A stretch of 25,492 bases of DNA from a virus. A program made the position numbers and the translations under genes. The DNA lies in IMG/VR virus record IMGVR_UViG_3300024346_000457, positions 1 to 25,492 of that record. The stretch is one strand, 5' to 3'. Of this stretch, positions 9,621 through 17,392 are shown piece by piece; the first letter of the stretch is position 1, and every line of letters begins with the position of its first letter. Below the pieces are notes generated by a model. It had not been told where the DNA came from. It saw nothing but the letters and a program-made list of their open reading frames with translations, and ran no database searches.

Positions 9621-9659
9621 ATGAAATATACAAACAGAGGATTAAAGAATGGCATTTAG
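9621..9659 (+). other. 12-codon out-of-frame mini-ORF overlapping the fibre 3 start
   Basis: ATG at 9621 reads MKYTNRGLKNGI and stops at 9657-9659, eleven bases beyond the first base of the fibre 3 start codon. It has no Shine-Dalgarno sequence and begins at the predicted late transcript start, so it would be leaderless. It is reported as visible structure; translation is not claimed. Confidence 0.25.
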
Positions 9660-12600
9660 AACCGGTGACGGATTAGAAGTTAATGGCATATTAGTAGTCG
9701 ATGCCGGTGGTAACATTCAAAGCGTTCCATCCGTCGCTATAAACCAAGCTAAATCCGCAATGGACTCTACTAACCTCAAGTTTGAGGTGAATGGTGATAT
9801 GTCTGTTAGAGCGGGTGGCTATCTATATCAAGGTATAACTAGTAATAATATTAACTCATGGAAGACTCGTATTGGTAATGGAAATAGTTCTACCCTTTAT
9901 ATTAATTCTCAAGGCCTTCAAGTTGATAATACAGGTTACGCAAATCCAGCTTTAATCTTTTTAAAAGCTAATGCAAGTGGTGTTGATGGTACGACATTCA
10001 GAGACCTTGACAATACGGCGTATTACGCAAATCCAGCTGGAACTTCAGTATTTAACGGAGCAACTTTTGCAGCAACACCAACTGTTAATGGTAACACTGT
10101 ACTAACATCTAATGCTGGAATTAATGCTAATAATATTAATAGCGGAACAATTAATACAAATAGAATACCAGACTTTGTTCATCTAGGTAATTCAACAACT
10201 ACAGGTTATGCAACCGATGATGGTAGTTGGGGTTCAAGATTAAACGTATCTTCTACCGTTCATGCTAAGATTGAAGTATCTCAAGAAGCTAATTCAATGC
10301 GATCTCACTGGTTTGCTCATACAGGTCAGGATTCAATTAAATTTGGTACATCAACTGCTCACGATGTAGAATTCCAAAGAGGTGGAGCAACTAAACTCGA
10401 GCTAACTAGCGATGCTATAACATTCAGTGGCCCGATTAACATGAATGGTAATAATATTAGAAGAGGCAACCATCATACTGGTCATTTAGAAGGTTCGTAT
10501 AGTAATATTGGAGGTAACGGATCAAAGTCAAATCCAATTTATACCATAGGATCTTCTTACAATCCTTCAGATGCTGCATTAGGTAATATGTACGGTATTG
10601 GATTCGCAGATACAGGAAGTAGCCCAACATTTTTACCAGGCTCTTTTACTGGTGGGTGGGGAATGTATGTTGCCTCGGGTGGAACTGCTAGAGTATACTT
10701 AGGTGGCGGCACTGGTGACGGAAATTTCTTAGGAAATTTAAAAGCTGCCGCTTTTTACGATATTGACAATACAGCATATTACACAAATCCTGCAGCTACT
10801 TCTGAGATGATTAAACTAAATCTCCATTATTCTCAAGTATGGAGTGAGACAACCCAGGGCGGGGGAACAGGGTCACTTCACCTTGATCCAAACAGTGCTA
10901 CCGATCACGCCGGTGGTGCTATTACATTTGGCGCTTCAGACACATCAAATGGCACAAATGCACATGCAGGTATCTATGTAAGATCGGATGGTAGTTATGG
11001 TACTAAAATGTATCTTTCAACTACAGACTCATATGGACAAGGTTCAAAAACTGCTTTAAAGATTGACCATACCGGTGTAGTATCATCGACAAGATCAAGA
11101 ATTTCGTCAGCCTCTGACATGAGAGCTAGTGTCTTTTACGATTCTTCAAACACAGATTTTTATGTAGACCCTGTAGGTAGTTCAAAGCTATATGGGTCAT
11201 TAATGCTAGGACATACTAATTCACAGGCAGGTTCTTTAGTAATATACGATACTGGCAATAATGCATTAGAAATTAAAGGAACTGGGTCTAATACTTTTGA
11301 ATTTGATCTAACTGGAACTGGTTCAACTGGTTCTGTTACATTTAATCAGTTTAATGTTGCAATTAGTGGAAACTTAACAGTAAATGGTAGTTTGGCAGGT
11401 AAATCAGATAATACTACTGAGATAGGAACTTATTCTACTGGTGCTATTAAACGAATTCGTATGGCTCAAGGTGGAGAACTCCACTTCGGCGATACTACAA
11501 CTTCTAGCCCTCTTGGAATAACAGAGGGAGCATGGGATAACTTTGCAGACCAAGATAGACTGAGCATTTACTATCGTAGTAGTTTAAAATTCTTTACTGG
11601 TACTTCAGAAAAAGCTCAGCTTGATAATGCCGGAAAATTTAGTACTGTTAGTATGTTAGCATCTCCTAAGGTACAAGGAGGAACAACTTCAACATTGACA
11701 AGCGCAGGTAACCTTGCTGTTTACGATACCGGTAATCCTTATATCTCTTTCCATACTGGTACTGCACGAACTGCATATATGCAAGAACTTAGTGGAAGAT
11801 TCTATTTTGGTGAAGTTCCTTATACAGAATCTGTAGGGTCTTTCCGAGCACCAGTCTTTTATGATTCTGACAATGCTAATTATTATTTAGATCCATCATC
11901 AACTGGAACATCATTAAATGTTGCAGGTAATGCAATCATTCCTGGCTATGCAAGAATCGCGGGCGTTGAGTTAAGTGCTGGAGATACTGTAAGCCTAACT
12001 GGAGCCGCTAATAATCAATGGGTAACTGTTGCAAACTTTACCGGATCTCGTAAAGCCGATATTATAGAAATATACGATAATGAGAGTAGCAGACACAACT
12101 ATGTGAAAATAGAAGCGGGGTGGTCATACGGTCAGGGTTCAATTCAAATTCTTAATGCTGTAAGACACGGTAACCGCACTATAAATCAAGTGCGTATGTT
12201 ATATAATACTGCTGACAGAACATACGCTACTGGTAAACTTCAAGTTTATATGACTAACTGGAATACCTCGTATACTCTAAAAATAAAACAATTAGGTTTT
12301 GGTAGATCTGGTTGGGGCAGAGCAACAATACCAACATCAGCTGAAAATGGATTGCCAAGTGGATATACTATTCACGAAACAACTGCTATGGAAGTTAACG
12401 AAGATCCTAACGGAACTTTTGGTACTACAGGTAGAGCAGTAGTTGGTCAAGGTATCGATGTATTCCATGGCTCTCCTATAAAATTCCACACAACCAGCGG
12501 TGATGGTATTTCCACTGAAAGAGGATTTATTGATGCTCAAGAAGGTGGCCATTTAAGAATTGCTACATCAGGCGGAGAAAATATTGTATTCAAAGATGGC

Positions 12601-15600
12601 GGAGTTAGTGGCACAACTAACTTAACATTACTTGGTACTGGTGAAATGGTCAAAGAGGCCACTGAAAGATTCACTATTAAATCGCACTCCAACGGATGGG
12701 AAGGTGGAATGCGAATGTATGCCCAAAACGGTAGTACTATATTCCAAATGCATCCAGATAATAACGGCCATATGTATGTAGATCAAACATGGCGGTTTTC
12801 TAATAATACACTGGGGTCTGGATATGGCAGATTAAGCCATCACACTGGGCACCTTGTTGGTGGCTATAATAACGTAGGGAGCAGCGGTGGCAAATCAAGT
12901 CCAATCTATACTATAGGATCTTCTTATAATCCTACAGATGCATCGATTAGTGGTATGTACGGTATTGGTTATACCACTTATAGTGCGTCTCTGATGAATA
13001 CAGCGCTTGCCGGCGCGACTGACTGGGGCATGTATGTCGCGGCTAATGGCACAGGCAGAGTGTGGCTGGATGGACATAACGGAAATATATCCTCTGCAGG
13101 ATCGGTATATGCATCTGCATTCTATGACAGTAACAATGCAAACTATTATTTAAACCCTGCCAGTACTTCGTTCCTTGATTCAATTAGTGTAAAGATTGGA
13201 GCTGAAAACACAGGTGCTGCTAACTCTAGTACAATAGGTCTCATCATGAGACATGGTGGCTCATCTTATAACAATAATACTTGGGCTCATAAATTCCATA
13301 AGCACGATCACGGCGGTGGTGTTCCAATGTACCTATCAGAAACAATAGGTACAGGTGCTTGGTCTGGAATGCAGAGATGGGGTAGTTACTCTGGTGATAA
13401 TTATAAAAATGTATTCTTCTCTGCTTTAAAAGTAGTGGGTAGTGTCGACGCAGATGCATTTTATGATAGAGATAATACTAGTTACTACGTAAACCCAACT
13501 GGAGAATCTGTCCTATATGGTGATTTGCGATTTGACAATTATGGTTCAGGTATTGTAGGAAAATATTCTTCAACAGTACTTCAAACATTATTTGCGATGG
13601 GTTCTGCATATAATGTAAGCGATAATGGCTCTTCTGCGTCAAATGCTTACGGCTTATTCTATACTCATCCCAATGCTGGAACGTTGGGTGGTGCAAACCA
13701 ATTAGACTCTCACGGATTTGTACACTTAGAAGGTGGAACATTTAAAGGTGGTTGGGGCGGTGGTACTATTATAGCAACTAATAACATGAAAGCTCAAAAG
13801 TTTTATGATAGAGATGATACTCAGTATTTCATGGATCTATCAACAAACGATAATTCCCTTGTTATGAGAGGTACTATTCATGTAGGCCCTGAAGGTAACA
13901 TAGGATTAGGACACTTAACGCATCCTAAAAGAGTAATTCCTGGAGCAGCCGCAGCATGGGCTGGAAGTGGTACGACTACTGGTCAGATTGTTATTGATTT
14001 ACCAGGTTCATTGGCTAACTATGATATGTTATACTTTGAAGTTGACGTATACGAATATAGTTCGAAAAATGCTACTAAGATTATTGTAGGTGGACATAAC
14101 TGGAACTCAGGTGGTAACTCGGCTCCAAACAATCAATCGTGGCATAATGTTGGTGTAAAAGTTATTGGTGATATGGACAAACCAATCTACTTTGGCTGGA
14201 GAAATAATGGCTCAATAAATAAAAGAGTTATGGTCATTGGAGAGCCTGCATCTAGCTGGTCTTATGGAACGGTTCGTGTATCAAGTGTATCAGGAGCAGA
14301 TGATTTTTATATTGGTGCTATTGATTATACCGGAGATTGGGCCGTAACACAAAGTACGAGCTCATCAGTATTTACTAAAAGCCCAACAACAGATTTTAAT
14401 AGCGTCGGTACACAGACACTAAAAACGCATGGTAGAATGCAGGCTTATGGTTATCAAGGAAATGGTAACGTAGGTGGAACTGGAAGTGCGTCATGGCATC
14501 CAAGTGGTGTATATTCAAACGGAACTAACTGGTTATATGGCCAGATAGTTATGAATAATAACTATATTTCAGGATGTAGATACATAGCAGTTGGAGCAGA
14601 TTATTCTGAATCTCATATTCTAAGAAGAAACAATGCCAATAATACAGAAATTAGAACACATGCTAGTGGAACTGCTGGTTTACTTGTCAGAAATGGATCT
14701 GATCAATTTAGATTCCAATTATATGGTGATGGCACTAATTATGGCTTCTTAGATAATACTTGGGGGTCGTGGGATTTACAAAAGACTACAAACGGTCATT
14801 TGTATATGAATGAAAACACGGGTTACTACTTAAATCCACCTACTAGTAGTTATTTGAATAATGTAACCATTGCTGGTCAACTTAATATGAGTGCTGGCAA
14901 CTATGAAGGCTCTATTGTATTTGGGGGAGTTGATGCTTGGCATACTGGTATACGACAACACGATGATGCAGATGCTGAACTTCGCATTTGGGCCGCGAAC
15001 TCAAATGGTAGAATACACATTGCTACAGGATATAATGGAGAACCTGCAAGTATTTCAAGACCTACCGATGGCTTTGTTGTTGATCATAATAACGTAGGAA
15101 TCGGGCCAGGTTTTCAGTCTATAGATCCTAGTGAGAAACTTCATGTGATAGGCAACATGAAGTTAACCGGTAATTTAATTGGTAACGCGAACAGCGCTAC
15201 CTTTAAAGCAAATACTGTAACTTCTTATGGCTCTTGGTGTACTTCTGGTAGTAGAGGTGGTTATGACGGTATTGTATTTGATAATGGTGGTGATGCAGCA
15301 ATCATGTTTGACGGCTCTGGTAATGGAGGTGCGTATAGGCAATCTGGTGGTGGGTGGTACTACTATTTCCATGTTGGCAATAATTGCTTGGGCCTTAATG
15401 AATCGACTACTTCATCAAGTTACGGAGCTTATCTAACCGGAGCATTTTACGCAACTGGAAATATAACTGCGTATTCTGATAGAAGAGTTAAAGAAAACAT
15501 CGTTCAAATAGATAATGCTTTAGAAAAAGTAAATAAGCTAGAAGGTGTGTATTATAACAGAATTGACGATGAAAGTAAAACAAAGGAAATTGGTTTTATC

Positions 15601-15774
15601 GCTCAAGACGTAAATGAAGTTGCACCTGAGTTGGTAACTTATGCAGAAGACGTTGATCAATACGGTGTCAAGTATGGAAATACTACTGCATTACTAGTAG
15701 AGGCAGTAAAAGAATTAACACAACAAGTAAAAGACTTGAAACAAGAAATAAAGGAAATAAAAAATGTCAAGTAA
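9649..15774 (+). CDS. Giant tail fibre/adhesin 3 with S74 chaperone
   Basis: The gene encodes 2041 residues and starts MAFRTGDGLEVNG after AGAGGA (9636-9641). About eight FYDxxNTxYYxxP motifs mark segment borders, from near 9994 to about 14850. Residues about 200-263 form a segment with SHWFAHTGQDS and HDVEFQRGGATKLELTS. A segment of about 110 residues beginning HHTGHL occurs twice (residues 275-387 and 1064-1174). Two probable globular inserts lie at about 771-914 and 1424-1577. The C-terminus is an S74 chaperone, YSDRRVKENI, with candidate Ser1943 and Lys1948, then IGFIAQDVNEVAPELV, YGNTTALLVEAVKEL and a coiled coil. Self-cleavage would release about 99 residues. It is probably a trimeric receptor-recognition fibre. 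The last 11 nt overlap the next small gene. Confidence 0.92.
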   Translation: MAFRTGDGLEVNGILVVDAGGNIQSVPSVAINQAKSAMDSTNLKFEVNGDMSVRAGGYLYQGITSNNINSWKTRIGNGNSSTLYINSQGLQVDNTGYANPALIFLKANASGVDGTTFRDLDNTAYYANPAGTSVFNGATFAATPTVNGNTVLTSNAGINANNINSGTINTNRIPDFVHLGNSTTTGYATDDGSWGSRLNVSSTVHAKIEVSQEANSMRSHWFAHTGQDSIKFGTSTAHDVEFQRGGATKLELTSDAITFSGPINMNGNNIRRGNHHTGHLEGSYSNIGGNGSKSNPIYTIGSSYNPSDAALGNMYGIGFADTGSSPTFLPGSFTGGWGMYVASGGTARVYLGGGTGDGNFLGNLKAAAFYDIDNTAYYTNPAATSEMIKLNLHYSQVWSETTQGGGTGSLHLDPNSATDHAGGAITFGASDTSNGTNAHAGIYVRSDGSYGTKMYLSTTDSYGQGSKTALKIDHTGVVSSTRSRISSASDMRASVFYDSSNTDFYVDPVGSSKLYGSLMLGHTNSQAGSLVIYDTGNNALEIKGTGSNTFEFDLTGTGSTGSVTFNQFNVAISGNLTVNGSLAGKSDNTTEIGTYSTGAIKRIRMAQGGELHFGDTTTSSPLGITEGAWDNFADQDRLSIYYRSSLKFFTGTSEKAQLDNAGKFSTVSMLASPKVQGGTTSTLTSAGNLAVYDTGNPYISFHTGTARTAYMQELSGRFYFGEVPYTESVGSFRAPVFYDSDNANYYLDPSSTGTSLNVAGNAIIPGYARIAGVELSAGDTVSLTGAANNQWVTVANFTGSRKADIIEIYDNESSRHNYVKIEAGWSYGQGSIQILNAVRHGNRTINQVRMLYNTADRTYATGKLQVYMTNWNTSYTLKIKQLGFGRSGWGRATIPTSAENGLPSGYTIHETTAMEVNEDPNGTFGTTGRAVVGQGIDVFHGSPIKFHTTSGDGISTERGFIDAQEGGHLRIATSGGENIVFKDGGVSGTTNLTLLGTGEMVKEATERFTIKSHSNGWEGGMRMYAQNGSTIFQMHPDNNGHMYVDQTWRFSNNTLGSGYGRLSHHTGHLVGGYNNVGSSGGKSSPIYTIGSSYNPTDASISGMYGIGYTTYSASLMNTALAGATDWGMYVAANGTGRVWLDGHNGNISSAGSVYASAFYDSNNANYYLNPASTSFLDSISVKIGAENTGAANSSTIGLIMRHGGSSYNNNTWAHKFHKHDHGGGVPMYLSETIGTGAWSGMQRWGSYSGDNYKNVFFSALKVVGSVDADAFYDRDNTSYYVNPTGESVLYGDLRFDNYGSGIVGKYSSTVLQTLFAMGSAYNVSDNGSSASNAYGLFYTHPNAGTLGGANQLDSHGFVHLEGGTFKGGWGGGTIIATNNMKAQKFYDRDDTQYFMDLSTNDNSLVMRGTIHVGPEGNIGLGHLTHPKRVIPGAAAAWAGSGTTTGQIVIDLPGSLANYDMLYFEVDVYEYSSKNATKIIVGGHNWNSGGNSAPNNQSWHNVGVKVIGDMDKPIYFGWRNNGSINKRVMVIGEPASSWSYGTVRVSSVSGADDFYIGAIDYTGDWAVTQSTSSSVFTKSPTTDFNSVGTQTLKTHGRMQAYGYQGNGNVGGTGSASWHPSGVYSNGTNWLYGQIVMNNNYISGCRYIAVGADYSESHILRRNNANNTEIRTHASGTAGLLVRNGSDQFRFQLYGDGTNYGFLDNTWGSWDLQKTTNGHLYMNENTGYYLNPPTSSYLNNVTIAGQLNMSAGNYEGSIVFGGVDAWHTGIRQHDDADAELRIWAANSNGRIHIATGYNGEPASISRPTDGFVVDHNNVGIGPGFQSIDPSEKLHVIGNMKLTGNLIGNANSATFKANTVTSYGSWCTSGSRGGYDGIVFDNGGDAAIMFDGSGNGGAYRQSGGGWYYYFHVGNNCLGLNESTTSSSYGAYLTGAFYATGNITAYSDRRVKENIVQIDNALEKVNKLEGVYYNRIDDESKTKEIGFIAQDVNEVAPELVTYAEDVDQYGVKYGNTTALLVEAVKELTQQVKDLKQEIKEIKNVK
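10471..10809 (+). repeat. Fibre 3 internal duplication, copy 1
   Basis: It encodes HHTGHLEGSYSNIGGNGSK, then PIYTIGSSYNPSDAALGNMY, a GWGMYVAS(G)G core and a closing FYDIDNTAYYTNPAATS. It is paired with 12838-13170, which has the same order of motifs at about 110 residues. A more diverged third relative (AMGSAYNVSD to FYDRDDTQYF) starts near 13551. Confidence 0.85.
12838..13170 (+). repeat. Fibre 3 internal duplication, copy 2
   Basis: It encodes HHTGHLVGGYNNVGSSGGK, PIYTIGSSYNPTDASISGMY, WGMYVAANGTGRVWL and a closing FYDSNNANYYLNPASTS, matching copy 1 at 10471-10809 motif by motif. The middle (between MYGIG and WGMYV) has diverged most. Confidence 0.85.
15472..15771 (+). other. S74 intramolecular chaperone domain of fibre 3
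   Basis: It encodes YSDRRVKENIVQI, LEGVYYNRIDDESKTKEIGF, IAQDVNEVAPELV, then YGVKYGNTTALLVEAVKEL and a coiled coil. The candidate catalytic Ser codon is 15475-15477 and the Lys codon 15490-15492, with the same five-residue spacing as in fibre 1. The two domains are clearly related but diverged in sequence. Confidence 0.9.
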
Positions 15775-15946
15775 AACAGTAACACATATAGCATGGCATC
15801 CTGATAGAACAGTGCCAACTGAAGCAGCTGCTACCATGCAAATAGATTATAGTGATAATTCACAGGACATCTTAGTTGCAGGAGCAGATGTTAGTGATAA
15901 GTTACAGCTAGTACAAGATGCACATGCTGTATTATTTACAAGTTAA
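15764..15946 (+). CDS. Small protein of unknown function, translationally coupled to fibre 3
   Basis: The gene encodes 60 residues, MSSKTVTHIAWHPDRTVPTE followed by a short acidic C-terminal half ending HAVLFTS. The ATG lies inside the last codons of fibre 3 (11-nt overlap) with AAGGAAAT just upstream, so it is probably translated from the fibre 3 message. No signal peptide, membrane segment or known motif is seen, and I do not recognise the family. Its position immediately after an S74 fibre would fit a small fibre accessory or assembly factor, but that is inference from place alone. Confidence 0.7.
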   Translation: MSSKTVTHIAWHPDRTVPTEAAATMQIDYSDNSQDILVAGADVSDKLQLVQDAHAVLFTS

Positions 15947-15958
15947 GTAAAAAACTAT

Positions 15959-15966
15959 TATAAATA
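15959..15966 (+). promoter_or_regulatory. T4-type late promoter upstream of the small-gene/neck/terminase operon
   Basis: An exact TATAAATA lies in the 65-nt gap after the 60-residue gene, ending 45 nt before the next ATG. The predicted start is about 15972, so a transcript would begin with the hairpin at 15973-15986. No further TATAAATA was seen until inside the large terminase gene, so this promoter may serve seven genes. Confidence 0.85.
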
Positions 15967-15972
15967 GATATA

Positions 15973-15986
15973 GAGGAATTAACCTC
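15973..15986 (+). promoter_or_regulatory. Hairpin at predicted transcript 5' end
   Basis: GAGGAATTAACCTC can pair GAGG with CCTC over a six-base loop. It lies at about +2 to +15 of the late transcript predicted from the promoter at 15959. It is not followed by a T run, so it is not a typical terminator. It resembles the longer hairpin before the portal gene. Confidence 0.45.
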
Positions 15987-16011
15987 ATGCACAATTTATT
16001 AGGAGAATAAA

Positions 16012-16341
16012 ATGGCAATCACATATACTTGGGAAGTAAGTTCCCTAAAAACTAAGGCAGAAGGCGATAATGCTGATGCTGTAATTCAAACTTATTGGAA
16101 AAAAACTGGTACCGACGATGATGGAAACGTAGGATCCTTTAGTGGAGCTACTCCATTTACTTCGGTAGATGCAGATCCATTTGTAGCATTTGCTGACTTA
16201 ACCGAAGCTGATGTACTAGGTTGGATTCAAGGCGTTGTTGTTGATGATTATGAAGTACACGTTAATGGTGTAATTCAAAAACAAATCGATGCTCTTGTAT
16301 CACCGGTAGCAGAACCAGATCTTCCATGGTCAGGAGAATAA
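16012..16341 (+). CDS. Small phage protein resembling the DUF7936-type marine phage family
   Basis: The gene encodes 109 residues with a strong AGGAGA site (16001-16006) before the ATG. The N-terminus MAITYTWEVSSL, the central YWKKTGTDDDGNVGSFSG, the FADLTEADVLGWIQG motif and the PW near the end match from memory a family of small proteins (DUF7936) in marine phages. The function is unknown; the family name is from recall and was not searched. No membrane segment or signal peptide is seen. It is first in a probable late operon leading into the neck genes, so a virion or assembly role is plausible but unproven. Confidence 0.85.
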   Translation: MAITYTWEVSSLKTKAEGDNADAVIQTYWKKTGTDDDGNVGSFSGATPFTSVDADPFVAFADLTEADVLGWIQGVVVDDYEVHVNGVIQKQIDALVSPVAEPDLPWSGE

Positions 16342-16342
16342 A

Positions 16343-16627
16343 ATGGCAATTACATATAACATAGCAGAAGCATATACTGGAACCAGAGTTGAAAGTCATC
16401 CTGATCCGGATAACGAAGGTGAAACAATTGAAACTACAATTGATGTTACAGATGTTGAAGTAACATTTACTGACGATCAATATACACCTGATAAAGTTCA
16501 CACTCGTATGGTAAATGTTTGTTTTGATTCAGACGGTGCTTATGACAACGATGCTACATTAGTTAGGATTGGAGAAGTTATGGCTGGAGTAGAACACAAA
16601 ATGGCGCTAGGCGTAGTATCATCTTAA
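16343..16627 (+). CDS. Small acidic phage protein, function unknown
   Basis: The gene encodes 94 residues and starts one base after the previous stop. Its Shine-Dalgarno (AGGAGA, 16332-16337) lies inside the end of that gene, so the two are probably coupled. Asp/Glu-rich beta-like stretches (TTIDVTDVEVTFTDDQYTPD, then TRMVNVCFDSDGAYDNDAT) are followed by a short helix-like tail, LVRIGEVMAGVEHKM. It shares the MAITY start and the surrounding DNA with the upstream gene, but the rest does not align by eye. I do not recognise the family. Position before gp13 suggests a late structural or assembly function. Confidence 0.82.
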   Translation: MAITYNIAEAYTGTRVESHPDPDNEGETIETTIDVTDVEVTFTDDQYTPDKVHTRMVNVCFDSDGAYDNDATLVRIGEVMAGVEHKMALGVVSS

Positions 16628-16642
16628 TCAAAGGATTTAAAA

Positions 16643-17389
16643 ATGGCTAAACCTAATTCAAGACAAACATTAATAGACTATTGCTTAAGAGCATTAGGTG
16701 CTCCCGTTGTTGAAATTAATGTTGACGACGATCAGGTTGAGGATAGAGTAGATGAGGCTTTACAGTTTTATCAACATTATCACGCCGATTCTATAGAAAA
16801 GGTATTTCTAAAGCACCAGGTAACTGCTGATGATGTCACTAACGGGTATATTACTATACCTGATCTAGTAACCGATGTTGTTCAGGTGTTTCCTATTAGG
16901 GATGGTCTAGGTACGGGCATGTTTGACGTTCAATACCAAATGCATCTAAACGATATGTATTCACTTGGATACATGGGATCTCTGGTAGAATACGAGATGG
17001 CACAACAGTGGTTATCAATGCTAAATTTACTGGTGGATTCCTCAGAAAAACATATAAGCTTTGATAGACATAAAAATCAATTAAGAGTTGATATGGACTG
17101 GTCTACTGAAGTGACAGTCGGTGAATATATCGTAATTGAATGCTATAGAATATTAGATCCGACTACGTACACTGATGTGTATAACGATTATTTTTTAAAG
17201 CGTTACACTACCGCACTAATAAAAATGCAATGGGGTGTTAACTTATCTAAGTTCGAAGGAATGGTAATGCCTGGCGGTGTTACGTTTAACGGACGACAGA
17301 TATTAGAAGACGCAAAGGAAGAAATAGAAAAATTAAATGAAGAAGTCAGATTAAACTGGGAACAACCAGTTGACTTCTATATGGGGTAA
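16643..17389 (+). CDS. gp13: Neck protein gp13 (head completion)
   Basis: The gene encodes 248 residues with AAAGGA upstream of the ATG. In T4, gp13 and gp14 form the neck collar joining the filled head to the tail and close the portal after packaging. It is recognised by the N-terminus MAKPNSRQTLIDYCLRALG, the acidic VDDDQVEDRVDEALQFYQHY stretch, the MGSLVEYEMAQQWLSMLN helix and the C-terminal FNGRQILEDAKEEIEKL helix. It is followed after 3 nt by gp14, the conserved T4 order. It is shorter than T4 gp13 (about 309 residues), as I recall for marine relatives. It is probably transcribed from the late promoter at 15959. Confidence 0.93.
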   Translation: MAKPNSRQTLIDYCLRALGAPVVEINVDDDQVEDRVDEALQFYQHYHADSIEKVFLKHQVTADDVTNGYITIPDLVTDVVQVFPIRDGLGTGMFDVQYQMHLNDMYSLGYMGSLVEYEMAQQWLSMLNLLVDSSEKHISFDRHKNQLRVDMDWSTEVTVGEYIVIECYRILDPTTYTDVYNDYFLKRYTTALIKMQWGVNLSKFEGMVMPGGVTFNGRQILEDAKEEIEKLNEEVRLNWEQPVDFYMG

Positions 17390-17392
17390 ATT

